Numbered from the stretch's first letter, positions 21,500 through 32,329 are shown. The stretch: 64,000 bases of DNA from Ctena decussata (GCA_963989385.1 OZ022509.1:53646271-53710270), one strand, 5' to 3'. Made by a program: numbers and translations. The notes: generated from the sequence alone by a model not told the origin.

Positions 21500-22469
21500 A
21501 GTGTAGTGTTCACTAGCTTTTGCTTCTATATATGCGTAGTGTTATGTGATATTTAATTTAAGGATGCCTAGTGATGATCCCATTCAAAATATTTATTGTC
21601 TGTCACAAACCACGTTATGTGGCAAAATATTTACTGTCTGGCACAAACCACAGTATGTGTCCGTATTAATTTATTCTTTATTGTAATAGAAACTTTAATT
21701 TAATTAGTCCAGACGATTATATTTGCTTATATATTGTGCATCAGACAATCGGGTAAACATAATGTAAGCATTAGTGAACTTTATAACTTACATCATCATT
21801 CATCGTCACAAATTTGTCTTATTAGAAATTAATTCAATCAGACCTGAACAGATCTCTATCATTTTATGTTAATAAATGAAAAATGGAAGAGATAAAAATA
21901 TGTAAAGATTTGTTCCCTCAAGATTATGGGCGTCCCGTGGATTTTTGCTCTGATATAAATTTTAAAAGTAAGTCATAAGAAGTCAATTTTTTTATTCACG
22001 CTACATTATCATTCTTTTCGGGAAGTAGTTTTATTCTCCCCTTCGGATGGCGACAGAGTTCGCCATAAAGAATGTCGAATCAGTCCCATTATACCCCGCT
22101 CTCCTCTAAATTCCGCATAATAAGTTAAATTATATAACGATGGGTCAGTTATCGGTCAATTAGATGTAAGAGGGGGTCTTGAAACGGATATCTTTGGGTT
22201 AGTCCATTATTGTAGTGTATCTATATCGATTGAATTTTTTATATGTGTCTCTCGGATTTCATGAAAAATTCTCCGTTTTATCTTTTTAATATAGCGACAT
22301 TTATATATAAATAATTGCAGTATTAAATGATGATAATATCCTAAATCCTTTAAAAAAATTCTTGTTCTATATCTTGCCTACCCCATAAGTATAAATCAAC
22401 TGATCCGTGTTAGTTAAGTTATTTTGTACACATTTAGGCTGATGTTAATGACGAAGTATAGCGTGCAAA
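21500..22469. other. Region between the RING gene and the membrane-protein gene
   Basis: No gene. A ~45-bp direct duplication (ATATTTATTGTCTGTCACAAACCACGTTATGTG at ~21588 and a variant at ~21628) is visible. A TTTTGTACACATTTAG acceptor-like site precedes the next ATG by about 35 bp. Confidence 0.4.
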
Positions 22470-22793
22470 ATGCAGCACCTCTTCTGGATTTTTATGTGGA
22501 TACCTGCTGGTGTCATGTTTGTTTTGAATCAGCACACCTGTATGGTAGATGTCAGTGAGCTCGTGTGCTCATCCATGGATTATGCGGGGACATACAGCGT
22601 TGACAGAATGCTGTCATCCATCACAAGCATCACATTCCTGACTATAGGACACGGAACTGTACTAGACCTAAGAAAAGAATTACCCGACCTGACGACTGTT
22701 ATTGTAAAGAAATCTGACCAGGACCATGAAACATCATGCAGTAGTATTAAAGTTAATGACCACGTCCAGGTCATTGTGTCCGGTCAGCAATGC
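22470..22793 (+). CDS. Membrane-protein gene, exon 1
   Basis: Signal peptide at residues 1-20, then HTCMVDVSELVCSS and strand-like repeats (SITFLTIGHGTVLDLRKELP, LTTVIVKKSD) that recall leucine-rich-repeat cores, ending VIVSGQQC. The donor GTAAGT directly after the Cys codon is near-perfect. An acceptor-like site upstream suggests a 5' UTR exon. Confidence 0.6.
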
Positions 22794-24092
22794 GTAAGTT
22801 TACATATACATGTATTTATTTACTTTTCCACACATACATGCGCAAACACGGTTTCATTTTGGAGTGTATTTTTTTTAAACTGAACAAGTGTTACTAGAGT
22901 AGCTCATAAGGTACAATACATTTAAGAACGAAATATTCAATCTTCGATTTACATATTTTTTTTCAATTTAAGTTTAAACTGATTGATTACCTGTATACGC
23001 TTATCAGATATTTCTATGTAGTTCTTTTTGCTTTCAGTCATCACCAACATCACAACACAAACTGAAGCAAGTTCAAATACAGTGTCCACCATCCTCCGTA
23101 CGACCACCCACCTCCCTCCCACAGATCCAGACATGCAACCCACACCAAGCTACTATTCTCCTAGACCTCCATCTGACCACGTTGATGAACCCAGCTATTT
23201 ATCGTATAAGATAGCTGCCATCATATTAGCAGGTTAGTTGAAAAAAATTAAAAGATATTCACAAATGATATAAAATTTATGATAAAGGACTCTGTAGCTC
23301 AATGAGTCACTGGTTTCTTTCTTTTTCTACCGGGAAATCTTCTCATCCAACTATAGGGTAACTTTGCATATTCAGTGAAATACTGACAAAAATGTCCTAA
23401 AATGCAGTGCATGTCAAATTTATTTAGTCCTTTGTTTCTATCATTCACATCCGCGGATCCAGAAAAGTTTCTCGGGGGGGAGGGGGTGGGTGGGTCCAGG
23501 TTCACACCAGGATGAGTCCGACCAAGTTTAACCATTTTAAGACACCCCACCCCCTCTTGATCCGTTCATGATTCATATATTTCTTTTTTTTTTTGTAGGT
23601 TTTATTGGTTGCATGCTGCTCTTACTCATACCAATAATGAAAACGTTTTCAAACAAGGCCATATAATACCGCACTTGAACTGAGTCTTTGATATACAGGT
23701 ATGTAATGTTTGAAATGAATAGTAGCTCCTCTTTTTTGTTGCTAGAATAGTTTCGTTTATATATTTTTCAGTTTGCCTGGGATTGTATGCGTCGGGATTT
23801 ATCACCAGATACATTATTAAAAGAGTTTGTTGCAAGAGAGCACGCAGCACTTCAATAGAAGATGTGATTCAATTTGAGGCCTTTAAAAACAGATAAAAAA
23901 AACACCCCAGAAGTCTTAAATTCAGAAACCTCCATTTCAGGTCCTGCGACTGTGATTTTCATCATATACATTCGATCTGTTCAAATCAATCATCATCATC
24001 CTATTCGACATCATCGCCCCATCCGTCCAAGAAGAAGAAGACACCCCCTTTGGAACCATCATGTCGCCATTCCCATACTCAGAAGGGGGTGA
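22470..24092 (+). CDS. Single-pass membrane protein with alternative 3' terminal exons
   Basis: Exon 1 (22470-22793, 108 codons, donor TGC|GTAAGT) encodes a signal peptide (MQHLFWIFMWIPAGVMFVLN) and a Cys-bearing, strand-rich, LRR-like ectodomain. Exon 2 (23038-23232) encodes a Thr/Pro/Ser stalk (TNITTQTEASSNTVSTILRT onward) and the first half of a membrane helix, YLSYKIAAIILA, ending in phase 1 at G|GTTAGT. Three downstream exons can each follow in phase 1, completing the helix with different tails: 23599-23666, 23772-23896 and 23941-24092. The protein is probably a cell-surface receptor or adhesion molecule; the ligand is unknown. One problem remains: exon 1 ends in phase 0 with its best donor whereas exon 2 needs phase 1, so a small exon, another donor or a sequence error is implied. 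It is related to the gene at 17829. Confidence 0.6.
23038..23232 (+). CDS. Membrane-protein gene, exon 2 (stalk and half helix)
   Basis: Acceptor TTTTTGCTTTCAG precedes a frame rich in Thr, Ser and Pro, a likely O-glycosylated stalk with N-x-T sites near its start. SYLSYKIAAIILA follows, which can only be the beginning of a transmembrane segment. The donor GCAG|GTTAGT leaves one base (phase 1). Confidence 0.65.
23599..23698 (+). CDS. Alternative exon A: short-tail form
   Basis: The acceptor is TTTTTTTTTTTGTAG. In phase 1 it gives GFIGCMLLLLIPIMKTFSNK then AI and a stop (TAA, 23664-23666), so the helix is completed and only a nine-residue basic tail remains. A strong donor TACAG|GTATGT at 23699 follows the stop, so this could be a cassette exon whose inclusion truncates the protein. 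Confidence 0.55.
23772..23896 (+). CDS. Alternative exon B: ~40-residue tail form
   Basis: Acceptor ATATATTTTTCAG. In phase 1 it gives VCLGLYASGFITRYIIKRVC then CKRARSTSIEDVIQFEAFKNR and a stop. The hydrophobic half completes the helix and is followed by a basic stop-transfer cluster (KRVCCKRAR), a Ser/Thr-containing segment and an acidic end. This looks like a genuine cytoplasmic tail, and is the most gene-like of the three options. Confidence 0.55.
23941..24092 (+). CDS. Alternative exon C: His/Arg-rich tail form
   Basis: Acceptor CCTCCATTTCAG. In phase 1 it gives GPATVIFIIYIRSVQINHHH, completing a hydrophobic helix (PATVIFIIYI). A tail dominated by His, Arg and Pro (HHRPIRPRRRR) follows to a TGA. 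Composition is odd, so this could be chance, but the acceptor, phase and hydrophobic start all fit. Confidence 0.4.
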
Positions 24093-24185
24093 TCGTAACA
24101 GAAATCCGCCTAATAGATATCAGTCATGACATTATAAAATTATTCATCAATTAAAAAAAACAACTTCTCTAGTCAAATAGACACA

Positions 24186-24385
24186 GTGCTCTAGATAAGA
24201 GGAGTATTTGATGATAATTCAAGGATAATTTTTCTTATATTCCAATGAAAACATATATTGTGACCCCTCATTAGAACCATCTTGTTGAGACGGAACTAAT
24301 GAGTGGTCACAAGATATGCTTTTATGGAGAAATATGGGAATTTATCCCTAAAATATCCCTGTTACCCCTTTTTTATCTGGAGCAC
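24186..24385. mobile_element. MITE, GTGCTCTAGATAA family
   Basis: Terminal inverted repeats GTGCTCTAGATAA (24186-24198) and TTATCTGGAGCAC (24373-24385). The central hairpin is made from CTCATTAGAACCATCTTGTT and ACGGAACTAATGAG. The same design occurs at 45284-45438 and 49620-50150. Confidence 0.75.
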
Positions 24386-24992
24386 TGTAGTCAACAAGTT
24401 TCCATTAACTTTTATTTCACATTCATATAAAGGGTCTTATTTTACTACTGTTCATTTATTCAGTGCCATATGGATTATTTACTCAACAAACATTGGATGT
24501 GTCTTTCACTTTATTGAGTCAAACATTTGAGATTATTTGGTCGACTGAAATTTTGTGATCTTCAATAAGTTTTCTCCTTATACCATTTTTTTTATAAAAC
24601 ATGTCTTTGCTCACCTCATATGTGCATGAAATTTAAACTGTTCATATTAAACTAAAATGGAGCAAGTATTTGTTTCAAATACAATCAATGCTCAAGTTAA
24701 ATGCTTTTAAAAGATATTAACCTTTTTAACAAAATATAAACCTTTTCTACATTTTTACCATGTATTACTTCCATGTTAATAATGCAAAGTTAATTTTATA
24801 AAATGCCGTACCTTTCAGTTTTGTTTATATTTTAAGTAATATGCAACCTTCATGACGCTAATGACCCAGTGGGTTGACGCGTCGTTAAACTTTAAATCAT
24901 CATCATCATCATCATCGCAGAAAGTCTCATCAATGCTACCTGGCTGGCATTACTGAATGTTAGTGATTGTAAATATGTTGTTTTGTTGTTTT
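24386..24992. other. AT-rich stretch with (CAT)n
   Basis: No gene seen. A short (ATC)n tract lies at 24896-24918, preceded by a sequence (GACCCAGTGGGTTGACGCGTCGTTAAAC) that looks like a repeat fragment. Confidence 0.35.
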
Positions 24993-25269
24993 TAGCTCAC
25001 CTGAGCGTGAAGTGCTCAAGGTGAGGTATTGAGATCTGTCTTTGTCCGTCGTCCGTCATCAACTTTTGATTTAAACTACTACTTCTCCAAAACTGCTGGA
25101 CAGATTTTGAAATAATTTCACATGAAAATCCTCTGGGTGATTATCTGTACCCCATGACCAACTCTGTATATCTTCTCTTGGTAGGTAGATAAACATAATA
25201 TTACCTACCATTTCATTCATACAATATGGATCAGGTGAGCGTTGCAGGGCCTTCATGGCTCTCTTGTTT
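24993..25269 (+). mobile_element. Short AGCTCACC/CTCTTGTT element
   Basis: Starts TTAGCTCACCTGAGCGTGAA, where GAGCGTGAAGTGCTC forms a small hairpin. It ends CAGGTGAGCGTTGCAGGGCC...CTCTCTTGTTT. GCTCACCTG at the left and CAGGTGAGC at the right are subterminal inverted repeats. It has no tandem array inside and is the shortest recognisable member here. Confidence 0.7.
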
Positions 25270-25805
25270 CTGATACAAATGGCGTAATCTAGCATATAGT
25301 CTTTCAATGATCTGAGAAGTGTCAAAGATTAGACAAGACTAATTCTGTCACTTCAAAAAGAAAATAAAATACTCTGTTTTTTTCATCAGTTAAGCACAGT
25401 GGAAGTATGTCATTCACAAGGAACTAGTTGGAATATCTTGTTCCTCCCTAGTATATGATATGATATTTAAAAGTCTCGTCTAATCCTTGAAATTTCAGAG
25501 GTCAATACTGTTTCTCAGGTACAGTGTTTAGAATTTATCACGAAGTGTTCAATGAATAAAAACATTTTGCAGGTGTTGGTTGTAATCCTTTCTTGCACAC
25601 AACACCATTGCAATATTTCATGACTTTACCTTAAATCATTGCATAAATGTCATTTGAGTAAAGAAGTATATAAAGTCATAAGTTGTTTTAGAAGATGATT
25701 TACATATCACTCGTTATAAAGTAGAATTATACTATCTTTATACACTCTGTGGACATTGCTAATCTCACCCACATTCATTTAGTGTAGTGTTTTACTTTAC
25801 GATAT

Positions 25806-25940
25806 GTATAGAACTGGAACTTATCTGTGCAGATATGAGATTTTGTCTTATCAACTTACAGTACTACACTTTCCCCAGAGCAGCTTCCACCAGTTGGAAG
25901 TAAACATCAGTGTGTGTCTGTAAATCTCCATTTGATTTTT
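25806..25940 (+). repeat. Flank duplicate, left copy (filled site)
   Basis: About 130 bp ending CAGTGTGTGTCTGTAAATCTCC then ATTTGATTTTT. It is nearly identical to 28767-28894. Here the sequence is interrupted by the element at 25941-28490, and the continuation GATTTTCTCACACTTAGG follows after that element. Confidence 0.8.
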
Positions 25941-28490
25941 TAGCTCACCTGAGCCAGCGGCTCCGGGGGAGCTTATAGGATGGTAAGGCTCCGGCGTCCG
26001 TCCGTCCGTCCACAATTTCAAACAACTTCTCCTCTGAAACCGCTGGGCCAATTGTAACCAAATTTCATATGTAGCCTCTAGGGGACTTAGGAACGAAAAG
26101 TTGTTCAAACGGTCCTGGTCACATGACCAACATGGCCGCCACGCCCAAATATGGTAAAAACCTAAAAAAAATCTTCTTCTCCAGAACCAAATGGCCGATG
26201 GCCTTGAAACTTGGTATGTAGCATCGGTACGCGAGTACTACCAAGATTGTTCAAATTATGACCTTGGGTTAACCTTGACCTTTTTTACGATAAGGTCAAA
26301 TTTGCATTCTGTAGCTTTTATATGGGAAAATGCTAGAACATAAGATTTCTTGGAAACTGTTGAAGATTTAGACCTGAAAATTGGTATATACAGTCATCTG
26401 AATGAGTACATGAAAATGTATGCGTACAAGAGGTCAAGGTCATTGTTTGACCTTAGACCCTGGTCTCTCATATTTTGACAATTTCACACATCTGCTCAAA
26501 AGCCACAGGGCAAATTGTAACCAAATTTCATACAGAGCCTCTAGGGGGCAGAGGAACAAAAATTTGTTCAAACGGACTGGGTCACATGACCAAAATGGCC
26601 GCCATGCCCATATATGGTAAAAACCTTAAAAAATCTTCTTCTCCAGAACCAATTGACCGATGGCCTTGAAACTTGGTATGTAGCATCGGGTACACAAGTA
26701 CTACCAAGATTGTTCAAATTATGACCTTGGGTTGACCTTGATCTTTTTTACGGTAAGGTCAAATTTGCATTCTGTAGCTTTTAAATGGGAAAATGCTAGA
26801 ACATAAGATTTCTTGGAAACTGTTGAAGATTTAGACCTGAAAATTGGTATATACAGTCATCTGAATGAGTACATGAAAATTTATGCGTACAAGAGGTCAA
26901 GGTCATTGTTTGACCTTAGACCCTGGTCTCTTATATTTTGACAATTTCACACATCTGCTCAAAAGCCAAAATTGTAACCAAATTTCATACAGAGCCTCTA
27001 GGGGGCAGAGGAACAAAAATTGTTCAAACGGACTGGGTCACATGACCAAAATGGCCGCCATGCCCATATATGGTAAAAACCTTAAAAAATCTTCTTCTCC
27101 AGAACCAATTGGCCGATGGCCTTGAAATTTGGTATGTAGCATCGGGTACACAAGTACTACCAAGATTGTTCAAATTATGACCTTGGGTTGACCTTTATCT
27201 TTTTTAGGGTAAGGTCAAATTTGCTTTCTCTAGCCTTTATATGGGAAAATGCCAGAACATAAGATTTCTTGGAAACTGTTGAAGATTTTGACCTGAAAAT
27301 TGGTATATACAGTCATCTGAATGAATACATGAAAATTAATGCATACAAGAGGTCAAGGTCATTGTTTGACCTTTGACCATTGTCTCTCATATTTTGACAA
27401 TTTCACACATCTCCTCAAAAGCCACACGGCCAATTGTAACCAAATTTCATATGGAGCCTAAAGGGGCTGAGGGAATGAAAATTTGTTCAAAGGGTCCTAG
27501 TCACATGATCAACATGGCCGCCACGCCCATATATGGTAAAAACCTAGAATCTTCTCCAGAATGAATAGGCCGATGGCCTTGAAACTTGGTATGTAGCATC
27601 AGGTACCCCAAGTTCTACCAAGAATGTTCAAATTATGACCTTGGGTTGACCTTGACCTTTTTTTACGGTAAAGTCAAATTTGCTTTTTGTAGCTTTTATA
27701 TGGGAAAATGCTAGAACATAAGATTTCTTGGCAACTGTCCAAGATTTAGACCTGAAAATTGGCATATACAGTCATCTTAATGAGTACATGAAAATTTATG
27801 TAAAAGAGGTCAAGAGTACATGAAAATTTATGTACAAGAGGTCAAGGTCATTCTTTGACCTTAGACCCTGGTGTCTCATATTGTGACAATTTCACACATC
27901 TGCTCAAAAGCCACTGGGCCAATTGTTACCAAATTTCATACAGAGTCTCTAGGGGTTGAGGGAACGAAAAATTTGTTCAGTCTTGGTCACATGACCAACA
28001 TGGCCGCCATGCCCATATATGGCAAAAACCTTTACAAATCTCCTTCTCAAGAACCAAGTGATCGATGGCCTTGAAACTTGGTATATAGCATCAGGTACTT
28101 AGTACTATCAATATTGTTCAAATAATGACCTTGGGCTGACCTTGAGCTTTTTTAAGGCTAGGTCAAGTATGGGAAAATGGTAGAACATAAGAGTTCATGT
28201 CAAGTTTAGAAGATTTTTGCCTAAAAATTGGTATAAACAGTCGTCTTAGGCAGTACATGGAAGATTTGCGGGCACAAGAGGTCAAGGTCATCCTTTGACC
28301 TCTGACCCATGTCTCTCATATTTTGACAATTTAAGACGCCTCCTCAAAAGCCACGGGGCTAATTGCAACCAAATATCATACACAGCCTCCAGGGGCTGAT
28401 GGAACAAAAATTTATCAAGCAGTCTAGGTCACATGACCAACATGGCCACCATACTCAGGTGAGCGGTTCAGGGCCTCAAGGCCCTCTTGT
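25941..28490 (+). mobile_element. Large tandem-repeat element (Helentron/HINE-like architecture)
   Basis: Opens AGCTCACCTGAGCC and closes with hairpin GGGCC-TCAA-GGCCC plus TCTTGTT. Inside are about five tandem units of ~440-490 bp; the segment CTCATATTTTGACAATTTCA recurs at 26466, ~26929, 27386, 27875 and 28314. Each unit has CATGACCAACATGGCCGCCA-type and GACCTTGGGTTGACCTTGA-type strings. Comparison with 28895 shows insertion into a T-run without an obvious target duplication. The repeated short open frames (HMTKMAAMPIYGKNL and similar) change frame between units and are not genes. The classification is inferred from architecture: subterminal inverted repeats, central tandem repeats and a 3' hairpin. 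Confidence 0.75.
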
Positions 28491-28766
28491 TGATTTTCTC
28501 ACACTTAGGTTATGTTTACTCTGTGGAAAGTGAAGTACTGCTTATTCAATAACATGTCTTTCATCAGGGAAAGTTAGCATTTTGATAGGATTTCTCATTC
28601 CATTTTGTATATAATCTTGTTGCTTATTCAAAGTGTTTATTGATATTATTGTTTGTACATTCCGTGATCATTGTGAATCTCAGGGACATACATTTAGTGT
28701 AGAGTTTTGTTAATGCTAAGTATACTGCTCATTCAGTGTAGTGTTTTAATTTACGCTAAGTATAGT

Positions 28767-28894
28767 GCTAGAACTTATCTGCGCAGATATGAGATGTTGT
28801 CTTATCAACTTACAGTACTACACTTTCCCCAGGGCAGCTTCCACCAGTTGGAAGTAAACATCAGTGTGTGGCTGTAAATCTCCATTTGATTTTT
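28767..28894 (+). repeat. Flank duplicate, right copy (empty site)
   Basis: Near-identical to 25806-25940, but here ATTTGATTTTT is followed directly by CGATTTTCTCACACTTAGG. It therefore shows the uninterrupted target of the 25941-28490 element. Confidence 0.8.
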
Positions 28895-28969
28895 CGATTT
28901 TCTCACACTTAGGTTATGTTTACTCTGTGGAAAGTGAAGTACTGCTTATTCAGTAACATGTCTTAGAGT

Positions 28970-29690
28970 AGAGTTTTGTTAATGGTAAGTCTAATGCTGG
29001 ACCTTATTTTTTTGCAGACATGAGATTTTTCTTATAAAATCAGTCATTAACATGTCATTCAGGTAAAGTTCGCATTTTGATTGGTTTGCTCATTCCATTT
29101 TGTATATATAAACTAGTTGATCATTGAAATAGTTTATTGTTTAGTATCTTACCAAATTCTCAGTTTACTTTTTTATTTGTCAGAGGTGTTAGAAAAAAAT
29201 TATCTTCTTGTTCCCCATACAGAGAGGTTCTCATTTGCTCTAATTACTGTTCGCCCAAGTTCCGACATTTCTAGTCCGAGTCCTTTGAAGTCCAATATTA
29301 AATATATGTGAGTTTCAAGTTTCAGCCATGTTGTCACAACGTTCTTTTCAAGGTTGAAACTTGAGACACGCATATAAGTTTGAGCTCGAACTAATAATTG
29401 AAGTGCACCTCGCAATGTTCATTCACTGTGACGAATAAGTCTACTCGTTGACACTTTAGTGTCACCCTACCAACAACAATAGTCCCATTTTGTACACTGA
29501 AAGATCAAAATTTACATGAGACCATGTTGTAGCACGTTAAATGGAAATCAGGATGAAATACCTATAGTACCCTATTGTACTACGATATCACGGACAGTTT
29601 GTATTAACTGTTACAAACTGATTTACCTTTAACGTGCTACTTCGTAGACTCGTGCAATCTTGGATCCTTCGGAGGACAAAATCAGTCTAT
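28970..29690. other. Unassigned stretch
   Basis: No gene was assigned. An open minus-strand frame of 71 codons at 29200-29415 has no recognisable motif and no convincing splice sites. Confidence 0.3.
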
Positions 29691-29699
29691 AGTACATAC

Positions 29700-29870
29700 C
29701 TAGATACGTCCTGCGTAACACATGGACATTCACAGAAGACATGGGGCGAACCATCTGGTCTATACCAATGGCAATCGTTGCCATTATCTAGTACATTATT
29801 TTTAACATCAGAATGGTCAAAGGTAGTAAGCAAATGAATAACCAAGTTATAGAGAGGGGGAAAAGAAAAG
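29700..29870 (-). CDS. Candidate exon with Cys cluster, unknown gene
   Basis: Minus-strand frame open over about 170 bp, reading DCHWYRPDGSPHVFCECPCV then TQDVSR, ending at a good donor TCTAG|GTATGT (29700). The C-x(n)-C-E-C-P-C cluster and W-Y-R-P-D-G-S-P read as real protein, but I do not recognise the family and see no clear acceptor upstream, so the left limit in coding order is uncertain. Neighbouring exons were not found. Confidence 0.35.
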
Positions 29871-30306
29871 AAGGATGTACTCAGTATAGAATCTATTGAT
29901 GTTTAAAGAATTGTCAAATTTTACTACATTACTATTGATACATCAATAGTTTTGTACAACCTTTGATCATTCATTGTTCAAAAATAGAAAAAAAAAACGA
30001 AGAAAATCTGTGTAAACTTATTTCAAGTCTGCAGATTTTTTACCTCGTGAGCAATAACTAAATAAGCGTGATTCAGGTTAGAGGGGTGGAATTAGAGGAT
30101 AAAGGTTACACGGGGTATGTTTAACGGGTATTTATCAACATTGTATTACATTTTGTCTATCAGAAAAATACACCTGAAACACGCACATTTATTTATTGCT
30201 TTTGTGGACAAATTGATTGTAGAAAAAGGTGACAAAGGGAGTTAAACAACAAAGATCTGAGTTGTTTTATATTTACTGCACAATCTTCTTATCAGCATTT
30301 AATGAA

Positions 30307-31464
30307 TTAACATTCCTTCGCGGCAAGGAAGATGGAATCCTCCGAAGTCTTACATTCTATTATTGACTGCTTGAGTTCGTCATTACTACTCTCTTTGAGT
30401 ATAGGCCTAATCAAGACCTTATTCAGTTTTTGTGACACCTTTTCTGCCAGCGCGAGGCAGTCTTCTTGTTTGACTACTTCTTTCGCCTCTGTGAAGAAGT
30501 AATCCACCTGTCGCTCCCAACAGGGTGGTTCCTCACCCAGACACCCGTTTGTTCCCATGTGTTGCTCCTGGGATGGGTGTAGGATGTTGCATCCGTCGCA
30601 AAACGGTCTCTGTAAGTTATGCAACAGAGTGATCTCTTCCATGATTAGGACGTAATAGCATTTGGTCATTATGTCCGATGATTCTTGCTGGAGGTTTTCT
30701 ATTTCTTCGTTTACTAGGCTCAGGGTACTCCTCAGTTTTCTAACGACTTTCTGTGGCAATCTCACGCCGGATTTAGTGGGTCTTGATAAACCACCTAAAG
30801 AAAAAAAACAGTAAAAAGATAAGTTTTATTAGTGTTATGTTTTTTGGTTTTTTTGGATTTAAGGGTACAATGAGACATGTAGTTTTTACAAAGTAAAAAA
30901 AGTGACAAAAAATGTGTGAAACTTATCAATAAGAGTATTTAAAGGATGACTGTATTGATGACTGGCATTCGTGGGTAATACGTCATCATTATAAAATATA
31001 GAAATTATGTTTAAGAGAGAGAGTGAGAGCTTAAAATATAATGAATGTAAATTCTTACCGTAATTGAAAAACTTTCTAACATCTAATGCCATAGATGAGA
31101 ACTTGTTGTCTAGAGTTCCCCATATCTCTTGCCCTAGATCGAAACTGAATGACACCTTTTTCCCACTCTTGGCGTACCGTTCACAAAGCAGGAGTATTTT
31201 TTCCATTTGTGCGGACAACTTGGTGACACATGACATGTCCAGCATTATTTTTTTCTCCGTTGCACCGTCTTTCTTCATCATTCCCATGAAAAAGTCCTCG
31301 TATAGAGTATCATAAATTAACTGTACCATAATGGTATCCTCATCATTCAACATCCAAGACGGTAGTTGAACATCGTCCGGAATTTCTAGGCTGTCCCCTA
31401 ACTTAATTACTTTTGATGAAGTTGTTGATGAAACTTCAGATGAAGATCTCTTTATCACAGACAT
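30307..31464 (-). CDS. Two-exon gene, 297 residues, unknown function
   Basis: Exon 1 (31059-31464) runs from ATG (MSVIKRSSSEVSSTTSSKVI) to donor TACG|GTAAGA in phase 1. Exon 2 (30307-30794) follows acceptor TTTTTTTCTTTAG and completes the Gly codon, ending at TAA. The N-terminus is Ser/Thr-rich. The middle is mostly helical, with FFMGMMKKDGATEKKIMLDM. Residues about 195-205 hold CDGCNILHPSQEQH, a C-x2-C-x4-H-P-S-Q-x2-H arrangement that could bind zinc, with further Cys at GCLGEEPPCW. The C-terminus is charged helix (EKVSQKLNKVL). I have seen similar HPSQ-x-x-H motifs in uncharacterised multi-copy invertebrate genes, but cannot name a family. Both splice sites are canonical and the gene looks intact. 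Confidence 0.7.
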
Positions 31465-32210
31465 GTTTACGGGAAGGTTAAAGTTTAACTTAAAATTCGC
31501 TGAGTTTTAGAATTTTAAATTCGCTGAGAATTAGAATTATCGAGTGAGGAAGAACAGACGAACTGTCCATATTTATATTCACAGCACGGGAATATTTACG
31601 AATGGTATTATACACGTACAATCATGTTTCTTGCAAGTAAAATTTGTCACAATTTCATATAAAAAAAAAACATCATACTACTTGCCTTTGATTATGAGAT
31701 TTCTGTTCAGTTTAGTTGTTACTTCTTCTCAACATCAATATGATCTACAGTGGCGGAGCTTGAGGAGATTCGGGGGGTTCAAACCAACTTCCCTCTCAGA
31801 CCAAATTATCTTATTTTCATGGGGATTTTCCGGAAAATTGGTCTAACTGCTCAAATTGAACCCCCTCTGCTAATCTGAAATTCCTGGATCCGCCCCTGGA
31901 TCTATTTGTGTCTTGTGTTTATTTAAATCTACACTAATGTGCTTGAACAAGACAAAACATTGACAGCATGACTACCATATGAAACATTTAAGGTGTATAC
32001 TTACATTTGCTCTTTCTGAGGTTATTATTTCCGCACATTTTATATTTTGAGATAAAGATGCTTGAAGACACTAGCATTACAATAAAGATGACAGAATGGG
32101 CCAATCATCACTAAGCTATACAGAAAGAAATAAGCAGATACATACACATTCTTGGGCTTTATTTCCACCAAATGCGATTTCGACACTTTGTCCCTGATCT
32201 AATATGACGT
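31465..32210. other. Upstream region of the two-exon gene
   Basis: No gene. A degraded repeat (GTGGCGGAGCTTGAGGAGAT...CCTGGATCCGCCCCTGG, 31750-31900) is visible; no TATA box is obvious. Confidence 0.35.
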
Positions 32211-32233
32211 NNNNNNNNNNNNNNNNNNNNNNN
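32211..32233. other. Assembly gap (23 N)
   Basis: A run of 23 undetermined bases. Its true length may differ. Confidence 1.
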
Positions 32234-32329
32234 TATCATTTGTCTTTTCTTTCTCCCTCTCTTTGGGAGTCGGCCTGATATAGACTGCAATAATGTCTCA
32301 AAGGGCCGTTAAACCCCAAACAACCAATC

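Noticed and set aside
26420..28074. Series of similar short frames (HMTKMAAMPIYGKNL and relatives)
   Set aside because: They arise from tandem repeat units; the frame is interrupted differently in each unit and the same DNA occurs inverted elsewhere.
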